DNA from: Asanoa iriomotensis
GTDB lineage: Bacteria; Actinomycetota; Actinomycetes; Mycobacteriales; Micromonosporaceae
Assembly (NCBI RefSeq): GCF_016862515.1
Contig: NZ_BONC01000025.1
Location: 1 to 64,000, forward strand
Direction: 5' to 3'
Length of the DNA: 64,000 bases
In this document: positions 20,771 to 33,073 of the stretch, in pieces
Layout of the letters: every line of letters starts with the position of its first letter
Numbering within the stretch: the first letter of the stretch is position 1
The notes under the pieces: model-generated
Database searches by the model: none
Told to the model about the DNA's origin: nothing
What the model saw: the letters and a program-made list of their open reading frames with translations, nothing else
Program-made: the position numbers and the translations under genes

Positions 20771-22909
20771 TCAGGCGCGGGCCGGTTCGGCCAGGTCTCC
20801 GATCAGGCCCTCGGTGACCAGATCCAGGAACACGTCGGCCACCGCCGGGTCGAACTGGGTGCCGCGGCACCGTTCGATCTCGGCGCGGGCCTGTGCGACC
20901 GTCAGCGGCGGCGAGTACGGGCGGTCCGCCAGCATCGCCGCCCAGGCGTCCGTGACCGTGACGATCCGGGCCTCGATGGGGATCCCCGTGCCGGCCAGGC
21001 CGCGCGGGTAACCCGTGCCGTCGAAGCGCTCGTGATGGGCCGCCACGACCGCCGCCAGGTCCGGCCGGCCGCCGAGGTCCGTGAGCAACCGCGCGCTCTC
21101 GTCCGGGTGCCGGCGCAGTTGCTCCCACTCCCCCGCGGTCAGCGGCAGCGCCTTGCGCAGCACCGCGTCCGCGACGGTGACCTTGCCGATGTCGTGCAGC
21201 CGGCCGGCGGCCGCCACCCGGCGCAGCGTCGCCATGTCGAGGCCCAGTCGCTCGGCCACGAGCATCGACCAGCGCGACACCGCGGTGCTGTGCTCGTGCG
21301 TGCTGAGCTGCGCGTCGATCCGGTCCGCCAGCCAGACCAGGCCCGGCGGCAGGTCGGGGTCCGCGTACACGGGGTCGACCAGCATGCCGGCCGCGACCAC
21401 CCGGTTGCGGCCGGTGGCCTTGGCCCGGTACAGCGCAGCGTCGGCCTCGTTGACCAGGCCGTCCGGGTCGGCCAACGGGTGGGAGTCGCGGGTGCCGCCG
21501 GTGGCCACGCCGAGCGACGAGGTCAGCCGCACGTTGCGGCCCTGGCCGACGGCCACCTCGCTGCGGCTGATCGACTGCCGGATCTGCTCGGCGATCTCGA
21601 CGGCCACCTCCTCGTTGACGCCGGGCAGCAGGCAGCCGAACTCCTCACCGCCGTAGCGCGCCACGATGTCGCTGGCGCGCACCGAGCCGCGGATGCGGTC
21701 GGCGATCTGGGCCAGCACCGCGTCGCCGGCCGGATGGCCGTACCCGTCGTTGACCTTCTTGAACTCGTCGAGGTCGAGCAGGACGACGCTCAGCGGCGTG
21801 TCGGTCCGATCCGCGCGTTCGGCCTCGATCCGCAGCATCTCCTGGAAGAAGCGGCGGTTGTAGACGCCGGTCAGACCGTCGGTGATGGCCAGCCGTTCCT
21901 GCTCGCGCAGCGATGCCCGAAGCTGGGTCGCCAGCCTGGTGCGGTCCCGGATGATCAACAATTGCCGGGACAGCAGGCCGGCGAACAGCGCCAGCAGTAT
22001 GACCAGCATGCCGCCGGTGATGGGTCCCTGGTCCACGCGGTCCGCGACGAGCAGCCCGATGGCCGCGAGGGCGGCGATCGTCAGCGGCACGGCGGTCAGG
22101 TCCCGGGATCTGGTGCGCTCCCGGGCCTCGGGCTCCGGTCGGCGGATCGCGGCGACCGCGGCGAGGCCGAACAGCACGGCCTCGACCTGCCAGCCCACGT
22201 TGATCCAGTTGCTGTTGATGTTCTGCGCGGCGATCGTGTACGCGTACACGGCGTCGGTGACGCCCGCCACCGCGAAGCCGGCGCCCACGAGCACGCCCCA
22301 GGCCGGCAGCCGGTGCCGCCCGGCCAGCCCGACGGCCGCCAGCGTGGTGACGATGGCCACACCGAACAGTGGGTACGCGAACGCCACGAAGTCGGCCAAC
22401 CGTGGCGACTGTGGCAGCGACGGCGAGATGGCCACCTGCCAGCCGATCGTGCCCAGCCCGAGGGCCAGCAGGCCGGCGTCCAGCAGCCCGCGAACGTGCC
22501 GCAGGTGGCCGCTGCTGCCGATGCCGACGAGGATCGCCGGGATCGCCACCACGTACGAGGACAGGTAGAAGAAGTCGGCGGCGGACACCGCGGGTGGCCC
22601 GCGCTGGAGGACGTAGGTGTAGTAGACCCAGACGACCTCGCCGGTCAGCCACAGCGCGTTGGAGATCGCGAGCAGGACCCAGGCGACCCGGGTGCGGCCA
22701 CGCGTGACCCACGCGGCGGCGCCGGACAATCCGACAGCCGCCACGATCGGCACGAGATATGGCACATCGACCAGCACGGTCGAGGGATGGACCTGGGCTA
22801 TCACCAGCAGGATGGCGAAGACCGCCAGCCAGCCGACTCCGATGCCGACGGCCCACCGCATCGCCCGGTCCCGCTGGGCGAAGGAAGCCAAAGACGCGGC
22901 ATCCGACAC
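20771..22909 (-). CDS. membrane diguanylate cyclase / HD-GYP hybrid
   Basis: A 712-aa protein combining c-di-GMP synthesis and degradation modules. The N-terminal third has about nine hydrophobic helices (residues about 17-300). A GGDEF domain follows (about 340-500) with active-site YGGEEF near 420 and DLDEFKKVNDGYGH. The C-terminal domain (about 530-705) is HD-GYP, with LHDIGK near 573 and HHERFDGTGYP near 626, both intact. Unlike most hybrids, the phosphodiesterase is HD-GYP and not EAL. The GGEEF variant is normally catalytically competent. No sensory domain other than the membrane part is visible. The cognate signal and output are unknown. Confidence 0.9.
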   Translation of the reverse strand: MSDAASLASFAQRDRAMRWAVGIGVGWLAVFAILLVIAQVHPSTVLVDVPYLVPIVAAVGLSGAAAWVTRGRTRVAWVLLAISNALWLTGEVVWVYYTYVLQRGPPAVSAADFFYLSSYVVAIPAILVGIGSSGHLRHVRGLLDAGLLALGLGTIGWQVAISPSLPQSPRLADFVAFAYPLFGVAIVTTLAAVGLAGRHRLPAWGVLVGAGFAVAGVTDAVYAYTIAAQNINSNWINVGWQVEAVLFGLAAVAAIRRPEPEARERTRSRDLTAVPLTIAALAAIGLLVADRVDQGPITGGMLVILLALFAGLLSRQLLIIRDRTRLATQLRASLREQERLAITDGLTGVYNRRFFQEMLRIEAERADRTDTPLSVVLLDLDEFKKVNDGYGHPAGDAVLAQIADRIRGSVRASDIVARYGGEEFGCLLPGVNEEVAVEIAEQIRQSISRSEVAVGQGRNVRLTSSLGVATGGTRDSHPLADPDGLVNEADAALYRAKATGRNRVVAAGMLVDPVYADPDLPPGLVWLADRIDAQLSTHEHSTAVSRWSMLVAERLGLDMATLRRVAAAGRLHDIGKVTVADAVLRKALPLTAGEWEQLRRHPDESARLLTDLGGRPDLAAVVAAHHERFDGTGYPRGLAGTGIPIEARIVTVTDAWAAMLADRPYSPPLTVAQARAEIERCRGTQFDPAVADVFLDLVTEGLIGDLAEPARA

Positions 22910-23013
22910 CTACAGTCCCTCCAGCGTCACCCGGTGTTACGGTCGCCTGCCCATTCAACGCCTGCCTGAGGTGACCTCCAAGGGGACTGCGACGTGAAGC
23001 GGACCACGCGTGA

Positions 23014-23469
23014 TCAGCGGGTGATGGCGAACATGTAGCAGCCGTAAGCCACGTTGCGGCTGTGGATCCGGTCGACCTCCGGGTCGGCGAAAATGGCGGC
23101 GATCTCGGCCTCCGGATCGGTGCCGTCGTGCACGCGGGTCGAGGGGTGGATCCAGCCCCGCTTGTCGTAGGCGCGCAGGACCTGCCGGCGGCCGCGCCAG
23201 CCCGCCGGGTAGCCCGCCGCGGGTGGCGTGGAGCACGGCTGTGCGTGTGCGAAGACCGGGCCGATCTCGCGGTACGGGCTGGCAGGCAGCGCGGGCTCGT
23301 ACCCGAAGAGGATCAGGTCCTCGCCCGGCTCGGCGTCCCGCAGGCAGCAGCGCAGCGGCTCGCCGCCGGTGGCCACCACGGGCTCGACCGGGTGGCCGGA
23401 GACGTCGCGCCCGCTCGTGCGTACGCCGGTGAGGGTCTCGTCGGAAATCGCGTGGGTGCGGAAGCTCAT
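23014..23469 (-). CDS. DUF1203 family protein
   Basis: A 151-aa protein matching DUF1203: LRCCLRDAEPGEDLILFGYEP, SPYREIGPVFAH, and a C-terminal VAYGCYMFAITR. It is a widespread soluble family without an assigned function. The start is the ATG at 23469 (MSFRTHAISDET), the usual N-terminus; the longer frame is shadow. It is monocistronic as far as can be seen. Confidence 0.8.
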   Translation of the reverse strand: MSFRTHAISDETLTGVRTSGRDVSGHPVEPVVATGGEPLRCCLRDAEPGEDLILFGYEPALPASPYREIGPVFAHAQPCSTPPAAGYPAGWRGRRQVLRAYDKRGWIHPSTRVHDGTDPEAEIAAIFADPEVDRIHSRNVAYGCYMFAITR

Positions 23470-23595
23470 GGGGTCAGTCTTCGATCCGCGGCGGCGGAAT
23501 GCTGGCGGCTTCCGGACGTGAGGCTCGCCAGCCGTGCGACACGCCGACAAAGGCACGGCTGGCGAGCGTTGATCACGTTACGCCGTCAACGGCCT

Positions 23596-24462
23596 TCACT
23601 GCCCCGCCGTGTGGGCGATGATCGCCGGCAACACGATCGGCCAGACCTGGCGGGGTGGGTGCTCGTGGCCGACGCCGGGCAGCGGCACGAGCCGGGCGCC
23701 CGGAATCTCCCGGGCCATCGCCTCGCCGTGCGGCAGCGGGAACATCGGGTCCTGCGTGCCGTGCAACACCAGCGTCGGCACGGCGATGTCGGCCATGCCA
23801 CCGGCGACCGGCAGGCTGCCGTCGGCGACGATCCAGTGGTTGGTCTGGCTGGCCGCGAAGTCCGTCGTCCGGTCGTAGAAGCGGCCCACCAGCTCACGGG
23901 CCTCGGCCGGAGTGAGCGTCACCGAGCCGCCGAAGGTCGCGAGGTCGGAGACCACGCGGTCGATCGCCGCGGCGCGGTCGGTCCAGTCGGTCTCCGGTTG
24001 TGCCGACCCGAACAGGGCCTGGATCCGCTCCGCCGGTGGCGGCAGCGGCGGAGCGTCCGCGGGGCGGGGCAGGGCGGCGCTGGTGTCGATCAACGTGATC
24101 GACGCCACCCGGTCGGGGTGGCGGATGCCCAGCTCCTGCGAGATGCCGCCGCCCATCGAGACGCCGACCAGGTGGACCCGGGCGAGCCCGAGCGCGTCGG
24201 CCACACCGAGCGCGTCGGTGGTCAGGTCGGCGCCCGTGTAGCCGGGCTTTCCGACCGGGTAGTTCGTCGAGCGGCCGGTGTCGCGGTGGTCGTAGCGGAT
24301 CACGAACCGGCCCGCGTCGGCCAGTGCCGTGCAGAAGTCGGTCTGCCAGAAGTCCATCGAGCCGGCGGCGCCCGCGATCAGCAGGATCGCCGGGTCGCCG
24401 GCCGTGCCGAACGTCTCGGCGCACAGCGTGGCGTCGTCGACCGGTAGCAGCTTTTCAGGCAC
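23596..24462 (-). CDS. alpha/beta-hydrolase
   Basis: A 288-aa alpha/beta-hydrolase. The nucleophile elbow GVSMGG is at residues 100-105 (Ser102), the catalytic His is in GVGHEHP near 264, and an acid is likely in GTQDPMF. HRDTGRST near 59-66 is the typical cap-entry strand. The substrate is unknown; sequences of this type include esterases and ring-cleavage hydrolases. It starts 4 nt after the stop of metH on the same strand, so it probably lies in the metH transcript. Confidence 0.85.
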   Translation of the reverse strand: MPEKLLPVDDATLCAETFGTAGDPAILLIAGAAGSMDFWQTDFCTALADAGRFVIRYDHRDTGRSTNYPVGKPGYTGADLTTDALGVADALGLARVHLVGVSMGGGISQELGIRHPDRVASITLIDTSAALPRPADAPPLPPPAERIQALFGSAQPETDWTDRAAAIDRVVSDLATFGGSVTLTPAEARELVGRFYDRTTDFAASQTNHWIVADGSLPVAGGMADIAVPTLVLHGTQDPMFPLPHGEAMAREIPGARLVPLPGVGHEHPPRQVWPIVLPAIIAHTAGQ

Positions 24463-24466
24463 GGGA

Positions 24467-28123
<3,657 letters not shown>

Positions 28124-28246
28124 CGCCGCATTCCCTCCGGTCGCTGATCGCCCCCTCATCGGGCAATCACCCGATCGCCGGAGCGACCGTCGAGAATACC
28201 GGGATCCGGTCGAGTTCGGACGAGTGCGTACCAGAGTGTGAGCGGG

Positions 28247-29068
28247 CTATCGCGCCAGACGCGCCAATAGTCCGGATGCGGCCGCGATGCCGACTACCGT
28301 CGCGAGGATGAGCACCCCGAAGTCCAGCGGCAGCCGGGCCGGGGTGCCGATCAGCAATCCGCGCAGCGCTTCGACCTGATAGCTCAACGGGTTGAAGTGA
28401 TTGATCACCTGCAGCCAGCCGGGCATCAGCTCCACCGGGTAGAGCGCGTTCGACGCGAAGAAAAGCGGCATCATGATCGCCTGGCCGATGCCCATCATCC
28501 GGTCCCGGGACAGCACGAGGCCGGCGATCGTGACCGACAGGCAGCAGAAGAACGCGGCGCCGAGCAGCACCACCACGACCACGCCGAGCAACCGCAACGG
28601 GTTGACCGTGAACCGCACGCCGAGCAGTTCGGCGATCGCGTAGACGACGACCGCCTGGGCGAGTCCGCGTACCCCCGCCGCGAAGGCCTTTCCGGTGACC
28701 AGCGCGGCCCGGGGCGTCGGCGTGACCATCAGCTTGGCCAGCACGCCCGCGTCGCGTTCCCAGATTATCTGGATGCCGTAGAAGATCGACACGAACAGCA
28801 CCGACTGGGCCAGCACGCCCGGCGCGAGGAAGTCGAGGTAGGGCACCCCGCCGGTCGGGATGACGTGCAGCTTCGTGAACGTGGTGCCGAAGATGACGAG
28901 CCAGAGCGCGGGTTGCACGGCACGGGTGATCAGCTCGCTGCGGTCGTGCGAGAGCTTCTGGATCTCGACGATGCAGAGCGCGACCACCCGCGACAGGACC
29001 AGCCGCGGGCTCATCCGCCGGTCGACGTCAACCGAGCCGGCCAGCGGTGCGGCGAGTGGCACGGACAT
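28247..29068 (-). CDS. ABC-2 type transporter permease
   Basis: A 273-aa membrane protein with six hydrophobic helices and the ABC-2 signature near the C-terminus (FFASNALYPVELMPGWLQVINHFNPLSYQVEALR). It is the permease of a drug/polymer exporter of the DrrB type. The start is MSVPLAAP (ATG 29068) with AAAGGA upstream. The first 41 nt overlap the 3' end of the ATPase gene, so the subunits are co-translated. The operon is headed by a MarR regulator. Confidence 0.9.
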   Translation of the reverse strand: MSVPLAAPLAGSVDVDRRMSPRLVLSRVVALCIVEIQKLSHDRSELITRAVQPALWLVIFGTTFTKLHVIPTGGVPYLDFLAPGVLAQSVLFVSIFYGIQIIWERDAGVLAKLMVTPTPRAALVTGKAFAAGVRGLAQAVVVYAIAELLGVRFTVNPLRLLGVVVVVLLGAAFFCCLSVTIAGLVLSRDRMMGIGQAIMMPLFFASNALYPVELMPGWLQVINHFNPLSYQVEALRGLLIGTPARLPLDFGVLILATVVGIAAASGLLARLAR

Positions 29069-29834
29069 CGCGCAGTCCTTTCTGTTCCTCGTCGAGCGAG
29101 CCACCGGAGTACGCGCGGAAGACGTCCTCGAGCGTCGCCTCCGGGCGGCCCAGCTCGTCGATCAGCTCGCGCGGGGTGCCCAGCTTGCCGAGCAGGCCGC
29201 GGTGCATGAGGCCGACGCGGTCGCAGGACTGCTCGGCCTCCTCCATGTAGTGGGTGGTGAGCAGCACGGTCATGCCGGTCTCCGCGCGCACGGCGGCGAT
29301 GCGTTCCCAGACGCTGCCCCGAGCGATCGGGTCGAGCCCGATCGTCGGCTCGTCCAAGATCAGCAGTTGCGGCGAGCTGACCAGGGCCTGGGCCAGCTCG
29401 AGCCGGCGGATCATGCCACCGGAGTACGTCTTGGCCAGCCGGCCGGCGGCCTCGGTGAGCCCCATCATCTCCAGTGACTCGCTGACCTTGGCCTTGCGCT
29501 GCCCCCTCGGCACGTCGAAGAGCCGGGCGAACAGCGACACGTTCTCGACGCCGGACAGCGAGCCGTCGGCGGAGAGCTGTTGCGGGACGTAGCCGATCAG
29601 GCGCCGCACGGCCATCCGGCGCTTCGCGACGTCAAGACCGAAGACCTCGATGACCCCCGCGGGTACGGGCAGCAGCGCGGTGATGGCCCGGATGGTGGTC
29701 GTCTTGCCCGCGCCGTTGGGCCCGAGCAGGCCGAAGATCTCCCCGGGTGCGACGGTCAGGTCGACACCGTCGACGGCCGTGGTCTCGCCGAACTTGTAGT
29801 GCAGGTCGCGCACTTCCACCGCAGGGCTTGTCAT
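29028..29834 (-). CDS. ABC transporter ATP-binding protein (DrrA-like)
   Basis: A 268-aa ATPase: Walker A GPNGAGKTT near residue 39-47, Q-loop VPQQLSADG, signature YSGGMIRRLELAQAL, Walker B LLILDEPTIGLDP, and H-loop TTHYMEEAEQ. The YSGGM signature and a C-terminal ATLEDVFRAYSG are typical of DrrA-type exporters. It sits between the MarR regulator (4-nt ATGA overlap) and its permease (41-nt overlap). Confidence 0.93.
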   Translation of the reverse strand: MTSPAVEVRDLHYKFGETTAVDGVDLTVAPGEIFGLLGPNGAGKTTTIRAITALLPVPAGVIEVFGLDVAKRRMAVRRLIGYVPQQLSADGSLSGVENVSLFARLFDVPRGQRKAKVSESLEMMGLTEAAGRLAKTYSGGMIRRLELAQALVSSPQLLILDEPTIGLDPIARGSVWERIAAVRAETGMTVLLTTHYMEEAEQSCDRVGLMHRGLLGKLGTPRELIDELGRPEATLEDVFRAYSGGSLDEEQKGLRDVRATRRTAGRLG

Positions 29835-30304
29835 GCTCCCCTCCCGGCCGGTTCGGCGATGTCGGCGCGCACCTGGTCGAGCAGCCGGCGCAAGGCCGGC
29901 AGCGCCGCGGCGATGGCGGCCTGGTCGTCCGGCGTCGCCCGGTCGAGGGCGTCGCCGATGAGGGCCGCCCGGGCCGCGCGCCAGGCGGCGATCCGGTCCC
30001 TGGCCTTGTCGGTCAGGCTGAGCCGGGCGGCGCGGCGATCGGCCGGATCCGGATCGCGGTGCAGCAGGCCGGCGTCGACGAGCTGGTTGACCAGGGTGCT
30101 CACGGAGTTGCCGGCGAGGTCGAGCGCCTGCGCGGCCGCGGCGACGCCGATGCCGGGCTGGTTGGCGACGACGAACAGCAGCTCGCGCTGCGCCTCGGGG
30201 AGCGGGGAAACGGCAACCGCCTCCGCGGTGCGCCGCCGCGAGAGCCGGCGCAGGGCCGCCGTGATGGACATCAACTCGCCGACTACCTCCGCGTTGCTGG
30301 TCAT
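29831..30304 (-). CDS. MarR-family regulator of the ABC exporter operon
   Basis: A 157-aa MarR protein with the winged helix at about residues 45-105: QRELLFVVANQPGIGVAAAAQALDLAGNSVSTLVNQLVDAGLL, then RDPDPADRRAARLSLTD as wing. I start at MTSNAEVVGEL (ATG 30304). It is first in a three-gene operon with overlapping starts, and an inverted repeat 12 bp upstream of its start is a likely autorepression site, so its ligand is probably a substrate of the exporter. Confidence 0.88.
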   Translation of the reverse strand: MTSNAEVVGELMSITAALRRLSRRRTAEAVAVSPLPEAQRELLFVVANQPGIGVAAAAQALDLAGNSVSTLVNQLVDAGLLHRDPDPADRRAARLSLTDKARDRIAAWRAARAALIGDALDRATPDDQAAIAAALPALRRLLDQVRADIAEPAGRGA

Positions 30305-30315
30305 CTTCCAAAGAT

Positions 30316-30334
30316 TACCTCGGTGGCAGAGGTA
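30316..30334. promoter_or_regulatory. putative MarR operator
   Basis: A perfect inverted repeat TACCTC-N7-GAGGTA immediately upstream of the MarR start codon, a position suited to autorepression of the MarR-ABC operon. Confidence 0.55.
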
Positions 30335-30404
30335 TTTCGCGGCCACCGCACACGCTGTCCGTTGTATGCCCTAGAGCGAAGTTACGGTTTGACGGAAGAC
30401 GAGA

Positions 30405-30779
30405 ATGGGGGTTCTCGTGCGCATCACGGTTGCGGAGTCACCCGCCGGCGGCGCGACGGTCGTCAAGCTGGCTGGTGAGCTGGGCGTGGACACCGCGGGC
30501 GAGCTCGCGGCGGCGCTCGAAAAGCTGCTGCGCCACCCCAATCCCACCAACCGCATCGTCATCGACCTGACCCTGCTGGGCTTCTGCGACTCGATCGGCC
30601 TGTCGACGTTCGTCGACGCGCACCGGCGCTGCGCGGCCAGCGGCGGCTACCTCGCCCTCGCGGCCCCGTCCCCGTTCATGCACAAGCTGCTGGGGGTGGT
30701 GGGCCTGACCCGTCAGGTGCCGGCCTACGCGACTGTCGCGTCGGCTCTGGCCGGCGGCGAAGAGGGCCGCCTCCGCTGA
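30405..30779 (+). CDS. STAS-domain anti-sigma factor antagonist
   Basis: A 124-aa STAS protein of the SpoIIAA/RsbV type, which binds an anti-sigma kinase to release a sigma factor. VVKLAGELGVDTAGELAAAL covers the first strand and helix, and IDLTLLGFCDSIGLSTFV holds the phosphoacceptor serine (Ser63). The start could be ATG 30405 or GTG 30417; GGGGG lies 5 nt before the latter. No kinase or sigma gene adjoins it. Confidence 0.85.
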   Translation: MGVLVRITVAESPAGGATVVKLAGELGVDTAGELAAALEKLLRHPNPTNRIVIDLTLLGFCDSIGLSTFVDAHRRCAASGGYLALAAPSPFMHKLLGVVGLTRQVPAYATVASALAGGEEGRLR

Positions 30780-30885
30780 ACACCGCAGCCCGCCTGGTGC
30801 GGCCTCGGGTTGACGTGGGCTTTTATGGGGATTTTCCGTTTTCGACAGGCTATGTTTGGGATAGCTATGGGATGAGGTGGGTCGC

Positions 30886-31194
30886 ATGAGTCGGTCCGTT
30901 TCCACCAAGGGGAACCTCCCCGACGAGATGCGCCGCACCAAGATCAGCTTCTCGTGGATCATCCTTCTGGTCGGCGTGATCCTGCTCGCCTTCCTGTTGG
31001 TCTTCGTGTTGCAGAACCTGGCCAGCGTGCGCATCCACTTCCTGACCGCGGACTTCACGATGCCGCTGGGCGTAGCCCTGCTGCTGGCCGCCATCGGCGG
31101 CGCACTGATCGCGGCGGTCCCGTTCTGCGCGCGCATCCTGCAACTCCGGCGGGCGACCCGCAAGAGTCGCAACTACCACGGAGCACCGCGCTAA
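30886..31194 (+). CDS. LapA-domain (DUF1049) membrane protein
   Basis: A 102-aa inner membrane protein with two hydrophobic helices (about residues 22-43 and 61-85) joined by the LapA-type VLQNLASVRIHFLTADFTMPLGVALLLAAIGG segment, in which Q-N precedes a beta strand. The tail is basic. The family is linked to lipopolysaccharide assembly in Gram-negatives, but its role in actinomycetes is unknown. GAGGTGG precedes the ATG. Confidence 0.8.
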   Translation: MSRSVSTKGNLPDEMRRTKISFSWIILLVGVILLAFLLVFVLQNLASVRIHFLTADFTMPLGVALLLAAIGGALIAAVPFCARILQLRRATRKSRNYHGAPR

Positions 31195-31203
31195 TTTAGC
31201 TGC

Positions 31204-31641
31204 ATGGCAAAGGTTCTCTACACGGCCGAGGCCCACGTGTCCGGCGGCCGCCAGCACGGCCATGGCCGCACCTCGGACGGCGCCCTCGAGGTCGACCTGC
31301 GCACCCCGGTGGAGCTGGGCGGCGAAGGCGGCGGCACGAACCCGGAACAGCTCTTCGCGGTCGGCTACGCGGCCTGCTTCGAGTCGGCCCTGGCGGGTGC
31401 GGCGCGCCGGGCGCACGTCGAAGCCGGCGACGCCACCATCGACTCCAAGGTCAGCCTGCTCCCGACGGGCACGGGCGGCTTCAAGCTGGCCGTCGAGCTC
31501 GACGTGACCCTCCCCTCGATCACCGACGACGCGCAGGCCCGTGAGCTGGTGCTGGTCGCGCACGACAGCTGCCCGTACTCGAACGCCACCCGCGGCAACA
31601 TCGACGTCGCCCTGACCGCCAACGGCAAGCCCGTCGAATAG
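31204..31641 (+). CDS. ohr: organic hydroperoxide resistance protein (OsmC/Ohr)
   Basis: A 145-aa peroxidase. Both redox cysteines are present: Cys58 in GYAACFESAL and Cys123 in SCPYSNATRGN, and LGGEGGGTNPEQLFA is the Ohr active-site loop. It reduces organic hydroperoxides, usually with lipoyl thiols. Its start lies 9 nt after the LapA gene. No ohrR regulator adjoins it. Confidence 0.93.
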   Translation: MAKVLYTAEAHVSGGRQHGHGRTSDGALEVDLRTPVELGGEGGGTNPEQLFAVGYAACFESALAGAARRAHVEAGDATIDSKVSLLPTGTGGFKLAVELDVTLPSITDDAQARELVLVAHDSCPYSNATRGNIDVALTANGKPVE

Positions 31642-31728
31642 CTGGTCCTGGGGTAATTCGCCGTGACATGCGTGGCAAACCCCGGGAAGATGTCGCACCC
31701 TGGTCGGCTGGTCTGTTGTACTCCATCT

Positions 31729-32223
31729 GTGTCAGCGATCGACCACCTGCTCCATGCCAACGAGACCTACGCCGCGACGTTCCCCGGGCCGCGCCCACAG
31801 CGGCCCAAACTGCGTTTGGCGATAGTCACCTGCATGGACTCCCGGCTCGACCTGTTCGGCGCCCTCGGGCTGCAGATCGGTGACGCCCACCTGATTCGCA
31901 ACGCCGGCGGGCTGCCCACCGAGGACGTGCTGCGGTCGCTCGCCGTGAGCCAGCACTACCTCGGCACCCGCGAGATCGTCGTCATCCACCACACCGAGTG
32001 CGGGATGGAGGGCTTCGACGACGACGCGTTCCGCGAGCGACTCACCGCCGAGACCGGCGTCGTGCCCGAGTGGAACGTCCCGGGGTTCAGCGACATCCGG
32101 CTGACCGTGCGCAAGTCGATCGCCACCGTCCGGGGCTGCCCCTGGCTGCCGCACCGCGACGACGTGCGCGGCTTCGTCTTCGACATCGCCACCGCCCGCC
32201 TCGAAGAGGTCGAGGCCGGCTAA
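31729..32223 (+). CDS. beta-class carbonic anhydrase
   Basis: A 164-aa beta-carbonic anhydrase. The zinc ligands are Cys35 and the H88/C91 pair of HHTECGM, and the catalytic dyad Asp37-Arg39 is within CMDSR. The short length matches the small actinobacterial subtype. GTG 31729 gives the usual N-terminus (SAIDHLLHANETYAATF); the 22 codons upstream look untranslated. The stop overlaps the convergent gene by 4 nt. Confidence 0.9.
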   Translation: MSAIDHLLHANETYAATFPGPRPQRPKLRLAIVTCMDSRLDLFGALGLQIGDAHLIRNAGGLPTEDVLRSLAVSQHYLGTREIVVIHHTECGMEGFDDDAFRERLTAETGVVPEWNVPGFSDIRLTVRKSIATVRGCPWLPHRDDVRGFVFDIATARLEEVEAG

Positions 32224-33056
32224 CCGCGCAGGCTGGGCAGCACCTCGGTCGCGATCTTCTCGACCATCGCCGGGTCGTCGGTCCACACCGGGTCGTCCGG
32301 GCGTGGGTGGTGGAAGACCAGATCGGTGAAGCCGAGCTCCGCGTAGCGACCGACCAGGTCCGTGAACGCGTCGACGCTGGCCAGCGGGCGGTCGTCGCCG
32401 TTGTCGACGAGCAGGATCCGGTCCATGGTGCGGCCGGATTCATCCATCAAAGCGGCGTTCGTCCGAATCTTCGCCTCGTCGCCTTCGGTGATCCACGCGT
32501 CGGCGTACCGGATGACGGTCTTCATGGTCTTGGGCCCACCCGCGGCGACCGCCAGGGGCACCCTCGGCCGCTGCACACTGCCAGGGATCATCCGCGCCTC
32601 GTCGACGGTGTAGAAGTCGCCGACCCGGGAGGTCGCGGGCTCGCTCAGCAGCGCGTCGAGGTGGCCGACGAACTCGTCGAGGCGCCGGGCCCGCTCACCC
32701 GGAGTGAGCACCTGCCCGCCGAGCACGGTCGCGTCGAAGCCGATGCCGCCGGCGCCGATCCCGAGGGTGAGCCGCCCGTCGCTGATGTGGTCGAGCGTCA
32801 TCGCCTCCTTGGCCAGCGTCACGGGGTGGCGGAAGTTGGGCGAGGAGACCATCGTGCCGAGGCGGATCCGCGAGGTGTGCGCCGCGACACCCGTCAGCCA
32901 CGGGATCGCGGCATGCCAGGTCTTGTCCCGGTAGCGACGCCAGGAGAGGTGGTCGTAGGTCCAGAGATGGTCGTAACCCATCTCCTCGATCCGCCGCGCC
33001 AACGCCAGGCTCTCCGGCCAAGGATCGGCCGGCAGCACCAAAACCCCGATTCGCAC
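32220..33056 (-). CDS. LLM-class F420-dependent oxidoreductase
   Basis: A 278-aa TIM-barrel protein of the luciferase-like monooxygenase family, most likely using F420. Landmarks are the N-terminal RIGVLVLPADPW, the first barrel strand with EEMGYDHLWTYDHL, and the GRLTLGIGAGGIGFDA loop. GTG 33056 is selected; the upstream frame is Arg-rich shadow. The substrate is unknown. It converges on the carbonic anhydrase gene, with stop codons overlapping. Confidence 0.88.
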   Translation of the reverse strand: MRIGVLVLPADPWPESLALARRIEEMGYDHLWTYDHLSWRRYRDKTWHAAIPWLTGVAAHTSRIRLGTMVSSPNFRHPVTLAKEAMTLDHISDGRLTLGIGAGGIGFDATVLGGQVLTPGERARRLDEFVGHLDALLSEPATSRVGDFYTVDEARMIPGSVQRPRVPLAVAAGGPKTMKTVIRYADAWITEGDEAKIRTNAALMDESGRTMDRILLVDNGDDRPLASVDAFTDLVGRYAELGFTDLVFHHPRPDDPVWTDDPAMVEKIATEVLPSLRG

Positions 33057-33073
33057 CCGCCGACAGTATCCGG

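Noticed and set aside
28124-28246. Possible cobalamin or SAM riboswitch ahead of metH
   Set aside because: The gap is only about 120 bp and I could not find the conserved B12-box or SAM-box elements.
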